Assembly: GCA_963836355.1 (NCBI GenBank)
Contig: CAWIJO010000024.1
Span: forward strand, 19,213-83,212
DNA from: Palsa-506 sp963836355
GTDB lineage: Bacteria > Actinomycetota > Actinomycetes > Streptosporangiales > Streptosporangiaceae
DNA length: 64,000 nucleotides
Reading direction: 5' to 3'
Positions within the stretch are counted from its first letter, which is position 1, and the number at the start of each line of letters is the position of its first letter. Positions 50,409-59,259 of this stretch are shown here, piece after piece. Below the pieces are notes generated by a model. It saw only the letters and a program-made list of their open reading frames with translations. It was not told the DNA's origin and did no database searches. The position numbers were made by a program, and so were the translations under genes.

Positions 50409-52280
50409 CTAAGCTGTCGCGCCGGATGGGCGGCGTCTCGCAGCCGTTTCGGCGCTTCTTTTCGCCCCGCTTTGCCGATAGGGCTCACCGGCCGGCAGGG
50501 CCTGGACCCGGGCCTGCAAAACGGGGCTGGCGATGCCGGCAGCCGCGCGGCGCGCCAGCGGGACTTTGGCATGGTCGCCAGACTCGGCCTGGTACACCAG
50601 CGCCCAGGCCAGGAACTCCGGCAGGTCGCCGCGCACCGCGTGCTCGTAGAGCCGGGCCGCGGCAGGTGCGACCAGCTCGGTGTTCGCGCGGGCGGCCGTT
50701 TCCAGCTGGGCCAGGCCGATGTAGGCGGAGACCCACACGTACCGGTCTGGCACCCGGTCGCAGCGGCGCCGGGCGTCAGCGAGCCAGGCCTGCGCGGCAC
50801 CCAGGTCACCCGCGTGCAGTGCCAGCAGCCCCAGCGCCCGGGCGGCCATCCCCTCCCAGCAGGGATCGCCCAGCTCGCAGGCCAGCGCGAACGCATGCTC
50901 GGCGTCCTCGCTGGCCTCGTCCCAGCGGCCGGCCGCGGCCAGGCACTGGGCATGCAGCACCTGGGGCCAGGGCAGGAACGCATTCCACCGCTCGCTGAGC
51001 GCCACTGCCGTGCTCCGCCCGGCGGCCTCCTGGGCCGGCTGCACCTGCCCGGCGAGCAGCAGCGACCGGGCCAGTATCCCCTGCGACCACGCTTCCTGGC
51101 GGGCACGCCCGGCCCCGCGGGCCATGCCCGCTGACTCCGTCAGCAATTCCGCCGCCTCGAAGTGCCGCCCGCGGTCAGCCTGGTTCATTCCCTGGACGGC
51201 GAGGATACCGGCCAGCAGGCCAGGATCACCGCAAGCATGCTGCGAGGCCTCGCGCAGCGCCCGGTCAGCGGAGGTGTGCCGGCCCGCCTGCACATCCACG
51301 AAAGCCAGCTCACGCAGGATATCGGCGGCCAGAGCGGGCCGGCCCGCGGTGCGGGCGGCCAGCAGCCCGCGGTGCAGCACCACCGCTCCCTCACCATCGG
51401 ATCCCCGGACCGCGTGCACCAGGGCGCCGCCCAGGGCGCGCAGCACCTCAGCCTGAATAGCCGGGTCAGCCGCCCGCCCGGCCTCGGCAGCCGCGCGGCG
51501 CAGCGTCTCTACCCCGGCGTCGACCGCGCCCGCGTCCAGGGCAGCTGTTCCCGCCCGCAACAGCGACGCAGCGACCACCCCGGCCCGCATCCGCGGGCGC
51601 GGCGCCAGCCCAGGATCGCGAGCAGCGGACCGCAGCGCCGGCGATGGGACAAGCCCCTCACGCGCGAACAGCGCCTCGCACGACGCCAGATGCGCCGATG
51701 CCAGCCCACCGCGCCCGGCCGCCACCAAAACCCTCAGAAAGAGCTCCTGCGCGCCCTCATCCAGCGGGTCCAGCCCGGCCGCGCGCCCCGCTGCCGCCAT
51801 CGCGGCCCCGGCATCCCCGGTGGCCAGCAGGCCCAGCGCCCGCCGGCGAAGCTCCTCCCTGCCCCGGGCTGCGCAGTCCAGCCGGGCCAGCAGCAACCAT
51901 GTGTCGAACCCCGGGCAATTCCGGAGCTCGATCCCCTCCAGCAGCCCCCCGCCGATGTCCTCGGCCGGCAGCGAACCGTCCTCCAGCGCCCGCACATCCA
52001 CCCACAGCTCGCCCGGCGACAGGCTCAGGGGATCGCCGCACAGCAACGAGGGCAGACCGAAACTACGCCGCAAATCCGCCAGGGACCAGCGCAGCGCACC
52101 CAGCGGGTCATCCGCCCCGCCGAACAACTCGCCGGCCAGCTCACGCCGCCCGACCGGACGCCCGGCCAGCGCCACCCGGGCCAGCACCGCCCACGACTTG
52201 AGGCCGCGCGGCGGCGGGCACAGTTGCCCGCTGTCCTCGATCCGAGGAGACCCGAGCAGCCGCGCCCGCCGTGTCACCAC
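50409..52280 (-). CDS. BTAD/SARP-like transcriptional regulator with TPR region
   Basis: 623 residues. The N-terminal ~90 residues form a Trans_reg_C-like winged helix (RLLGSPRIEDSGQLCPPPRG, LKSWAVLARVALAGRPVGRR, ELAGELFGGADDPLGALRWS, LADLRRSFG). The bacterial transcriptional activation domain follows (~120-245; LGLLATGDAGAAMAAAGRAA, LDPLDEGAQELFLRVLVAAG, REGLVPSPALR). A long TPR-like helical array fills the rest (~260-600). Such SARP-family proteins activate secondary-metabolism or stress genes. ATG 52280 lies 9 bases downstream of the tautomerase stop (52290), so the two share an operon. A short TCACCACCGGTGA palindrome overlaps its start. It is intact. Confidence 0.85.
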   Translation of the reverse strand: MVTRRARLLGSPRIEDSGQLCPPPRGLKSWAVLARVALAGRPVGRRELAGELFGGADDPLGALRWSLADLRRSFGLPSLLCGDPLSLSPGELWVDVRALEDGSLPAEDIGGGLLEGIELRNCPGFDTWLLLARLDCAARGREELRRRALGLLATGDAGAAMAAAGRAAGLDPLDEGAQELFLRVLVAAGRGGLASAHLASCEALFAREGLVPSPALRSAARDPGLAPRPRMRAGVVAASLLRAGTAALDAGAVDAGVETLRRAAAEAGRAADPAIQAEVLRALGGALVHAVRGSDGEGAVVLHRGLLAARTAGRPALAADILRELAFVDVQAGRHTSADRALREASQHACGDPGLLAGILAVQGMNQADRGRHFEAAELLTESAGMARGAGRARQEAWSQGILARSLLLAGQVQPAQEAAGRSTAVALSERWNAFLPWPQVLHAQCLAAAGRWDEASEDAEHAFALACELGDPCWEGMAARALGLLALHAGDLGAAQAWLADARRRCDRVPDRYVWVSAYIGLAQLETAARANTELVAPAAARLYEHAVRGDLPEFLAWALVYQAESGDHAKVPLARRAAAGIASPVLQARVQALPAGEPYRQSGAKRSAETAARRRPSGATA

Positions 52281-52289
52281 CGGTGAACC

Positions 52290-52526
52290 TCAGCCCGAGA
52301 CCGTGGCCGGGGCCTGGCCCTGCATAGCGTGGACATCCGCGGCGGTGAGACCATTGCCGCCGATGCCCCAGTCCCCACTCTTGACCTCCTCGACGATCAC
52401 CCACGTGACCGGACGCAGGTTCTCGCCCTCGATTTCCACCATAGTCTCGGTCAGCTGGTGGATCATCTCGCGCTTCTGCTCCGGGGTGAAGACCCTCTCG
52501 ATCAGGCGCACATTAACAAGCGGCAT
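52290..52526 (-). CDS. 4-oxalocrotonate tautomerase family protein
   Basis: A 78-residue tautomerase. After Met removal the catalytic Pro-1 is exposed (MPLVNVRLIERVFTPEQKRE). The remaining fold segments MIHQLTETMVEIEGENLRPV and TWVIVEEVKSGDWGIGGNGL match the beta-alpha-beta unit of the family, and Arg in ENLRP fits the active-site region. It interconverts keto/enol or related acids; the substrate is unknown. The start ATG 52526 follows AAGGAGCAGG. The SARP gene follows 9 bases after its stop. Confidence 0.88.
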   Translation of the reverse strand: MPLVNVRLIERVFTPEQKREMIHQLTETMVEIEGENLRPVTWVIVEEVKSGDWGIGGNGLTAADVHAMQGQAPATVSG

Positions 52527-53340
52527 GGCCTGCTCCTTCGCTCCTTGAGACTTCGCCTAGACCGACCATGCACCCCCGCCGTGTGACCCAGCATGTGACG
52601 ACGCAAGCAGTCCGGTGCGCTTTGCCACCTTCCCGACCAACCCAGCGGGGGCAGGCTGCGCACCGAGATCGATCTCCGCCGCGGAACCGCCGTCATACCG
52701 ACCGGCCCGCGGCCGGCGGCTGCTGGCCCACTCTGCTTGTCTCGGTGGCTATGCGCGGCCCGGCCCGTCAGGTCCTTGCCGGGATTCTTATCACCCGGCT
52801 GGCGTGCCAGAGAAGGATTAGTTTCGCGGCGGCAAGGCTGCTCATCGCCGGGTGTGCCGTTGCCGCCAGTCTGATCGGCTGTCACGGCCAGGCGTTCCGG
52901 CAGGACGAGCCGGGCTGCGGCTGGTGAGCTGCGGCGGGCAGCCTGATCTGTGCCCGGAGGCGGCCGGGTTCGGGCTTCCTCGCGTGGCTTAACCGGCTTC
53001 CGGGCTGGCGGCTGGTGGCGGCGGGGTCTGCGTTTGTCCCTATCCCGGCTGGTCAGCTTGCGCGGCTTAGCTGGTTCCCGCAACCGGCCTCTCGCTGCGC
53101 TCGCACCGGGCCGTCCAGAGATCTTTCCCGGGCGCGGGCAACCCGTTCGTGGTGCCGGCTTCGCCGGCGCTGTCCTGCCTTCTTGGGCCCGCGGGAAACA
53201 TCTTGGGCGGCCCGGGCCGGCCGGTGTGACGGGCCCCTGCCTGCACGGCGCTGGCTCTGACTGCCGGGAAGGGCCCGCAGTCCCCAGGCCCGCCACCAGG
53301 GCGGCCATCCCTCCCGGCCACGTGCCTCACGGAGGAAGCC
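52527..53340. other. Intergenic upstream of SSB
   Basis: About 810 bases with long but featureless Arg/Pro-rich frames on both strands. No domain, repeat or promoter stands out except the CACGGAGGAAG ribosome site for SSB at its end. Confidence 0.5.
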
Positions 53341-53841
53341 ATGAACCCGATCTGCGTCACCGTCACCGGCCGGCTCGGCGATGACCCCCGCATCTTCACC
53401 ACCCGCGACGGCACCGACGGCGTCGAGCTGCGGCTGGCCCTGGACATCCCGGCCCGCGGCGCGGGCGAGGGCGTCACCCGGTGGATCAAGGTCACCGCGT
53501 TCGGGCTGCTGGCCACCCGGACCGGCGAGTCGGTCCGCAAGGGCGACCGGGTCACCGTCGTGGCTGATGACCTGATCGCCGAGGCGTGGGGCCGCGACCG
53601 GCACCGGCGAGCCCCGCGCCCGGCGGCCCCCATCGCGGCGGGGGCCGCCAGGACGACCCGCTGCCCGCCATCGCCCGTTCCAGCGACACATAGCCATGCA
53701 CCCCGGCCAGCGCCTCGTAAGAGATCCACGTCGTGCGGAACTTGCGGCCCTTCGTCACCGCGGCGGGCACCGGGAACGGGACCGGCAGCTCAGACGGCCG
53801 CCCGGGCAACGCGGGTACCTCGGCCGCGAGCAGGTAGCTGA
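53341..53841 (+). CDS. ssb: Single-stranded DNA-binding protein, C-terminus replaced
   Basis: ATG 53341 after ACGGAGGAAGCC. The first ~90 residues form an OB-fold SSB domain: MNPICVTVTGRLGDDPRIFT, GVELRLALDIPARGAGEGVT, RWIKVTAFGLLATRTGESVR, KGDRVTVVADDLIAEAWGRD. The normal final strand (GRxxxxxxLxADxIAxxL) is absent; after ~53630 the frame is Arg/Pro/Ser-rich and lacks the acidic SSB tip. It looks cut off by the transposase-rich DNA that follows. This is a short actinobacterial SSB paralogue, such as those on mobile elements, rather than the housekeeping protein. Confidence 0.7.
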   Translation: MNPICVTVTGRLGDDPRIFTTRDGTDGVELRLALDIPARGAGEGVTRWIKVTAFGLLATRTGESVRKGDRVTVVADDLIAEAWGRDRHRRAPRPAAPIAAGAARTTRCPPSPVPATHSHAPRPAPRKRSTSCGTCGPSSPRRAPGTGPAAQTAARATRVPRPRAGS

Positions 53842-53994
53842 ATTCGCGAAGGCGCAGGCCAGCCGCCGCGGCTAGGCCGCCGACCGCGCCGTTACGGGCC
53901 AGCTCACGCCCCCCGGAACCCGGGATCCTCCCCGTCTGGCCCCAGCCCGCGAAGCGCCCGCAGGAACAGCGCGATGAAGTCCTTCTCCAGCGGG

Positions 53995-54510
53995 ACACCT
54001 GGCGGGGTTGCTGGCGCTGCGGGACCGGAACAAGACGCTGACGGCGCTGGCCGCGGCGGAGCCGGTGGCCGGAGCGCAGCATCGGTCGGTGCAGCGGCTG
54101 CAGTTCTTCTTGTCCGAGTCCCGGTGTGACCTGAGCATGGTCAATAACCGGAGATGAGAGCTGCTGCTGGAAGATCCGGCGTTCCGTACCAAGCTGCAGA
54201 TTGCCGCGGATCTCGGCGATCCGGGCCCGGGCGGCGGGCTTCGTGTTCCGCGCGGTGGCCGCCGACAGCGCGTACGGGGACCAGGACGGGTTCCGCGGCG
54301 AGCTCGCGGAGGCCGGGCTGCCGTTCGTGATGGTCCTCAAGCCCCGCCGCGGGACCTGGGCCCGCGGCGCTGATGCCTGCACTCCCGCGGACGCCGCCCG
54401 CGCCCGCCCCGACACCGCCATCCGCCGCCACCAGGCCCTGGTCAACTGCGCGTTCAGCTTCTGCCGGGCCGCCTGGTTCGCTGAGAACCCGCCGCAAGAT
54501 ACTGCGGCTC
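53995..54510 (+). pseudogene. IS701-family transposase relic
   Basis: Translation shows LAGLLALRDRNKTLTALAAA, EPVAGAQHRSVQRLQFFLSE then SRCDLSMVNNRR (N-terminal IS701 signature), a stop, and after an internal deletion FVFRAVAADSAYGDQDGFRG, ELAEAGLPFVMVLKPRRGTW (second catalytic Asp region) and RRHQALVNCAFSFCRAAWFA (C-terminus). The central ~150 residues with the first Asp are gone. No terminal repeats were identified. Confidence 0.62.
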
Positions 54511-54683
54511 CGCGGCCAGGACCCGGCCGCGGAGAGAGGGGGCCGGCACGCCGCCGTACCCGCCCGGCGGCGGATTTGCCGTCGCTCCCGGCGCTGGGAA
54601 CTACCACCCAGGCCTGGCCAGGGTCTGATCCCTGCGGCTCCGCCAGGTCAGTGGATCCTCGGGATCGGGCAGTGACTGTGCGG

Positions 54684-55107
54684 CTACCCAGAACGCCCGA
54701 TGGTGATCTCAGAAGGGCGTGCCTCGCTGCGATGCAGGATGCCAAGTACGACCGGGTCCAGTCCTAGCTTTGACGGTAGTTGACTGTACAGCCTCCCGCA
54801 GGTACGGGTTGGCGATGAAGTAGGCGTTGTGGTCGACGTAGGCCGATAGTGCTTCGGCGTCAGGTTCTGGCCCATCGTCCATGTGGAACTCCAGCACACA
54901 CACAACTTCAACCATCGCGAGCTGCTGGTTTGCCTCATCGAGGAGGACCACGCGCTGAGTGAAGCGGCAGGCGAACCGAGATTGCTGGATCTGTACATCC
55001 GGGGCGGCGACGTGGAAACCGATTCTCGCTACCGGGAGCGGCGTTCCTGCCCCGCCAGCCGTGCCGAGATTCGGTGCGGGATCAGCCCGCCCGCCGGTGC
55101 TGATCAA
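54684..55107 (-). pseudogene. SecB-like protein gene interrupted by the group II intron
   Basis: The reverse frame reads QRVVLLDEANQQLAMVEVVC, VLEFHMDDGPEPDAEALSAY, VDHNAYFIANPYLREAVQST and, after one indel near 54770, VKLGLDPVVLGILHRSEARP to the stop at 54684. The block AYF(I)xxPYLREAxxSxTxxLGLxPVxLxIL resembles SecB-fold chaperones and their actinobacterial relatives, though the family call is tentative. The likely 5' part (MDASL, 57394-57380) lies on the far side of the intron, and residues like GDLPAIRPLAQEAEFRGSID follow the intron in another frame. The gene is broken by the intron and indels. Confidence 0.42.
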
Positions 55108-55250
55108 TGGATCCGCGAAATTCCGCTTCCTGGGCCAGTGGCCGTATCGCTGGCAAGTCGCCCAGACCAGGACGGGGCGCGATCACGGTTGGGTCGGACC
55201 GGGGCGCCCTGCCGGGATTGCTCCCGGTGGGTTTCCCCGGCCCGCCCGCC

Positions 55251-55286
55251 GCACCCGCCGTGCGTGTCTCCACGCAACGGGCGCTC
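55251..55286 (-). ncRNA. Group II intron domain V
   Basis: On the reverse strand the 36-nt element starts GAGCGCCCG, with the catalytic AGC triad. An upper stem GCGTG-GAGA-CACGC has a GNRA loop, followed by the two-base AC bulge, and it closes with CGGGTGC pairing to GCGCCCG. All diagnostic domain V features are present. Confidence 0.85.
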
Positions 55287-55308
55287 CGCGTGTCTTGCCC
55301 GCTGGTCA

Positions 55309-56784
55309 TCAGCGCGAGGCTGGTGCCGGGGTCCAGGGGGTCGGTATGGTGCTGCCGCGGTAGCGGTAGCGGGTCACAGCGACGCTGGACGCGCCGGTGA
55401 ACACGACCCCGTTGCAGGCGAACCGCCATCCCTGGTCGCAGAAACGGCGGCGCAGTTCTGGCATCCCGATCCGGTGGTTTCCTTGCTTGTACTTGGCGCG
55501 TATCCAGCGCATCAGCCGGTGCCACGCATGGCTGTCGACCGCGCTGAACACTGCCTTGGACACCCCGTGCCGGAAGAAGTTCGCCCACCCCGCCAGTGAC
55601 CTGTTCAAGCTGGTAATCAGCTCGTCCAGGCCCATGTGGCGGGTTGACCTGTACGTCCTGGCCGCCACCTTGTCCTTGATGGACTGGATAGCCTTGCGGG
55701 ACGGCCGGGTGTAGACGTAGTACTTCTGCGTTCCCCGTTTCCGCATCCTGCGGATGTCGAAGCCGAGGAACGTGAAGCCCTCATCGAGGTGGACCACGGC
55801 GGTCTTCTCCGGTGCCAGCCGCAGCCCCATCGGAGCGAGCACGGCCGCCACCTCCTCCCGCAGCGCCTCAGCATGACGGCGTTCCCCATGTACCATGAGG
55901 ACAAAATCATCCGCATAGCGGATGATTTTCCAGTTGCCCTTACCGTCACGCCTGCGCTTTCTCCGCTGCCCGTCTGAGCCCATCTCCTGATGCCATTGCC
56001 GGTCGAAATGATCGTCCAGCGCCGACAAGGCGATGTTAGCGAGCAGCGGCGAAAGGATCCCGCCCTGAGGTGTTCCGGTCAGTGTCTCTTCCCTGTCTCC
56101 GAGGCCGGTGAGGACCCCGGATTTCAGGAATGCCTTCACCAGTGCGCACACGCGCTTATCCTTGATCCTCGCCCGGAGGCGATCCATCAATGCCGTATGA
56201 TCAATTTCATCAAAACAGGCTTTGATGTCACATTCCAGTACCCAGCGGTAACCGCTGGTCCCGTAGTGGTGGATCTCGGCGATCGCGTCCTGCGCGCGCC
56301 GGTTCGGGCGGAACCCATACGAGCACGGCTTGAAGCCCGCCTCGAAAATAGGCTCAAGAACTGCCTTCAGGCTAGCCTGGACCACCCGGTCAGCGACAGT
56401 GGGAATACCTAGCTTCCGGAATTTCCCTGGCGTTCCCTTAGGGATCGTCACCTGCCTGACTTCGACCGGCCGGAACCCGCCAGACTTCAGCGAGTCCCGG
56501 ATCTGACCCAGGAACTCCTCCACCCCGACCCAGGTCTCGATCATGGCCACCGTGGCCTTATCGATACCCGGTGTCCGCGCCCCCTTGTTCCCGGACACGC
56601 GCTCCCACGCATGCACGAGAAACGCCGGGTCGTAGACGAGGTTGAACAGGTCACCGAACCGGCGGGAAGAATCCTCTCCCGCCCAGCGGTGCAACTTGAT
56701 CTGCATACTCCGTACCGTGAAATAGGCCGAATCAGGATGCGGCCACTTCACGGCGCCGGAATTCACCGGCGCATCTTCGGACAT
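55309..56784 (-). CDS. ltrA: Group II intron reverse transcriptase/maturase
   Basis: A 491-residue intron-encoded protein. RT domains: WERVSGNKGARTPGIDKATV (RT0), RPVEVRQVTIPKGTPGKFRK and LGIPTVADRVVQASLKAVLE (RT1-2), FKPCSYGFRPNRRAQDAIAE, the catalytic IIRYADDFVLMVHG (YADD, RT5), and LRLAPEKTAVVHLDEGFTFL with GFDIRR (RT6-7). The X/maturase domain follows (SLNRSLAGWANFFRHGVSKA, RWIRAKYKQGNHRIG). No HNH endonuclease is visible at the C-terminus. It splices and reverse-transcribes its host intron. ATG 56784 follows GGAGGGAAGGTA. It is intact. Confidence 0.93.
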   Translation of the reverse strand: MSEDAPVNSGAVKWPHPDSAYFTVRSMQIKLHRWAGEDSSRRFGDLFNLVYDPAFLVHAWERVSGNKGARTPGIDKATVAMIETWVGVEEFLGQIRDSLKSGGFRPVEVRQVTIPKGTPGKFRKLGIPTVADRVVQASLKAVLEPIFEAGFKPCSYGFRPNRRAQDAIAEIHHYGTSGYRWVLECDIKACFDEIDHTALMDRLRARIKDKRVCALVKAFLKSGVLTGLGDREETLTGTPQGGILSPLLANIALSALDDHFDRQWHQEMGSDGQRRKRRRDGKGNWKIIRYADDFVLMVHGERRHAEALREEVAAVLAPMGLRLAPEKTAVVHLDEGFTFLGFDIRRMRKRGTQKYYVYTRPSRKAIQSIKDKVAARTYRSTRHMGLDELITSLNRSLAGWANFFRHGVSKAVFSAVDSHAWHRLMRWIRAKYKQGNHRIGMPELRRRFCDQGWRFACNGVVFTGASSVAVTRYRYRGSTIPTPWTPAPASR

Positions 56785-57584
56785 TACCTTCCCTCCTTGA
56801 CTGACACGCTGCCGCCCTTCCCCATGCTCGCGGCTCTCCCGCGCCCGGAGTACTACGGCGGCTCCGTCCCATCCGCGCCTTCAGCCGGCGTCGCGCCTAT
56901 CCGGGCCTTTCTCCCCTGACCGGGGACAAGGCCCGGAACGGCCACGGATGGTTCCCGCGTTCACTGCTATCCGGTCGACGGGTTAGGCACCCGGCTCTAC
57001 CCCTGCGGCCTCGCCATGGCTACGCCGTAGACAATTCACCATGGCCTCCCGGCCCCGGCTACTAAGACCTAGCCAGGAGTTCCCCATCCGCAATGATGAA
57101 TGGGTGCGCGCCGCGAACCAGCCCAGATCCGCCGGGTTTCGGGCTGGCGGATGCTCAAGAGGCGTAACAACACCGGTTCCTCGCGTATACCTTCCCGTCT
57201 TGCTCACCGCGCCCGGCCCATCCGGCAGTGCTGAACCGACGCGACTTCGTCGAGGCTGCTCCCACCCTCCCCACCGACCCGTGGCTCAGGCTGCCTCCAG
57301 CTTCAATTCGCCGCTACGACGGCGAATAAATGGCGGTCTCTCACCCCCATCCGGGAATAGCAGCGCCTCGTGGCGCACCAGTGATGCATCCATGCTCGCT
57401 ACGGCGGTGGCAGGCGTGAGATTAGTCCTGGATCCCCCACGGGGCAAGTGGACGCGGCGGGCTCGCCGACCGGTCCTCCGCTGAAACCCGTCTGGTGCCG
57501 GCTCAGGAGGCCGCCGCGGTGGTGATTGCCACCGTGGCGCTTGGGATCGTGCTGTTGTGCCTGGCGTGGGCAGTGGGTCAGTCT

Positions 57585-58250
57585 TCAGGCGCTGGCGTCA
57601 CTGTCGGCGCCGGACCGCTGGCTCAGCCATTGCGCATAGGAGCTGGATTGATCCGGGCTGGGTTCCACACCTCCGGGCAGGGCGTGGGCGAACACGAGCG
57701 CGGCGGTGGCCTGGAGTTCGCTGCGGAGCAGATCGGCGGGGCCGGTCGCCTCGAATCCCAGCGTCCACCAGTGCCGGCCGCTCGCGTGGACCTCGGTGAG
57801 TTCCACCTCGCACCGCGGCTGCTGGCCCAGCCCCGGGGCGCGCGCCAGGATCCGCCCGCTGGCGCGCGAGAACCGGCTGATGCGCCGCCTCTTGCGCACC
57901 GGCCGCCAGCCGGGCGGGCCGCCGCCGCCGCCGGGGCTGAGCGGGCTGAAGGGGAAGGACCACTTCTGCCAGGACTCCATGCGGCCGCGGGCGCGGCCCG
58001 CCACCTCCAGGCTCCCCGGGCTCCCGCGATGTACCTTTACCTCCAGCGCCCCGCCCCCGCGGACTTTAACCGACAGCCCGGGCAACTGCGGATCCACGAG
58101 ATAGGAGTCCTCGCGTGACTCTGTCCTGGCTGGAAACCGCGAGAACCATCGGGCCACCGCGGCCTCCAGCTGGCCCGGAAAGATCCAGCGCACCTCAAGG
58201 CTGCGGACGATATCGGTGACCAGGCTCTGAGGCGGTTCAGCCGCCATCAT
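57585..58250 (-). CDS. Conserved actinobacterial hypothetical protein
   Basis: 221 residues from ATG 58250 with AGGAG upstream (a longer open frame extends to 58442 but lacks a good start). Conserved-looking blocks are SLVTDIVRSLEVRWIFPGQL, EAAVARWFSRFPARTESRED, SYLVDPQLPGLSVKVRGGGA, LEVKVHRGSPGSLEVAGRAR and GRMESWQKWSFPF; later CEVELTEVHASGRHWWTLGF and EATGPADLLRSELQATAALV. The alternating charged strands in EVRWxFPG...DxYLxxPxLPGLSVKxRGG suggest a CYTH- or lipocalin-like barrel. The family is of unknown function. It lies downstream of the aquaporin on the same strand with a small overlap of open frames. Confidence 0.68.
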   Translation of the reverse strand: MMAAEPPQSLVTDIVRSLEVRWIFPGQLEAAVARWFSRFPARTESREDSYLVDPQLPGLSVKVRGGGALEVKVHRGSPGSLEVAGRARGRMESWQKWSFPFSPLSPGGGGGPPGWRPVRKRRRISRFSRASGRILARAPGLGQQPRCEVELTEVHASGRHWWTLGFEATGPADLLRSELQATAALVFAHALPGGVEPSPDQSSSYAQWLSQRSGADSDASA

Positions 58251-59203
58251 CACATGCTCCTGACGCTGGCCGGCGGCCAGCGACACCAGCGGCCGGAACG
58301 CGGCGCCGAGCAGACGCCGCGGGTTGACGTCGCCCTCCCAGAGCCGAAGGCCGCCCACTGCGGCCTGGCTCAGTGGCCATCCTGGGACGGGACGGGACAT
58401 CAAGGATCGGCAGGTCGCCGCCTTCGGCGGCGTCACGTTCATCCTTGTTGGGCAGTCCGCGCACGGCTGCGATGATGGCGACGGCGATGGCGGCGCCGAT
58501 CACCGGGCCGGCGATATACACCCACCAGCCCGTGTAGTCGTTGCCGACGATGTCGGGGCCGAGGGTGCGGGCCGGGTTCATCGAGGCGCCGCTGATCGGG
58601 CTGGCGAACAGGCCGAGCAGCGCGACCGTGGAGCCGACCGCGATGGCGGCGTTATGGCCGATGCTGCGGCCGCCGGTCGCCGTGTTGAGGATGATGGACA
58701 CCAGGATCGCGGTGAGGACGGTTTCCATCACCAGCGAGCGCCAGTCGCCGCCGGGCGTGGTGATCGGGTGTTCCCGCCGGCGCTGACGTCCCCGAACATC
58801 AGCTGCAGGAACAGGGCGGCGCAGATGGCTCCGGCGAGCTGGACCACCCAGTACGGCAGCACCCATTTGGTGGGGAACACTCCGTGGGCTGTGAAGCCGA
58901 AGGTCACGGCGGGGTTGATGTGCAGTCCCGACAGTGGTCCCCCAGGCGTAGATCATGGCCATCACGACCGCCCCGGGCGCGATCACTGCCGCGGTGCGGC
59001 TGATCGGGCCGCCGCCTGCGTAGTGGCTGATCACCCCGGATCCGGCGGCCACCGGTTACCAGCACGAACGTGCCCAGGAACTCGATGATGAGCTGGATCC
59101 ACAACGGCCGCTGGCGAAGGGTGTCTTCCTCGAACCGGATCAGGTAGCGGCGCCCGAGCAACCCAGCGTGCTCTGCGCCCATATCGGTGGTGACGTGAGC
59201 CAT
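58237..59203 (-). CDS. MIP family aquaporin/glycerol channel, several frameshifts
   Basis: The start at ATG 59203 gives MAHVTTDMGAEHAGLLGRRY, LIRFEEDTLRQRPLWIQLII, EFLGTFVLVT (helix 1). Helix 2 (AAGSGVISHYAGGGPISRTA, APGAVVMAMIYAWG) is one frame over. The first NPA box LHINPAVTFGF is in a third frame (near 58910). From ~58740 the frame is clean, with helices VMETVLTAILVSIILNTATG and AAIAVGSTVALLGLFASPIS, the second NPA box GASMNPARTLGPDIVG and helix 6 WWVYIAGPVIGAAIAVAIIA. At least three indels separate the parts. Intact, it would be a six-helix water or glycerol channel, following DUF2252 copy 2 by 57 bp. Confidence 0.8.
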
Positions 59204-59259
59204 GGCGCGGGCCTTCCATGTTTCCCTTGACGGATTGACGGGCGGATCAGGGTCCGGTG

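Larger units (their letters stand above)
55190..57378 (-). mobile_element. Group II intron (~2.2 kb) with reverse transcriptase
   Basis: The 5' end on the reverse strand at 57378 reads GTGCGCCACGAGGCGCTGC, the standard GUGYG start. Domain V is at 55286-55251 and is well formed (listed separately), with domain VI-like GCCGGGGAAACCCACCGG after it. The 3' end lies near 55190 (uncertain by ~30 nt). The exon sequence before the 5' end ends in TCACTG, and a complementary CAGTGA sits in domain I (reverse strand, 56966-56961), a plausible EBS1-IBS1 pair. The ORF lies in domain IV. It looks intact and possibly mobile. Confidence 0.85.

Noticed and set aside
52275..52288. TCACCACCGGTGA as another copy of the shared palindrome
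   Set aside because: Arm sequence and spacing differ (TCACC-ACC-GGTGA, no CCC/GGG), and it overlaps the SARP start; probably chance or a separate site.
52502..53308. 268-residue reverse frame in the SSB upstream region
   Set aside because: Composition is almost only Arg, Pro, Gly and Ser, with no start signal or motif.
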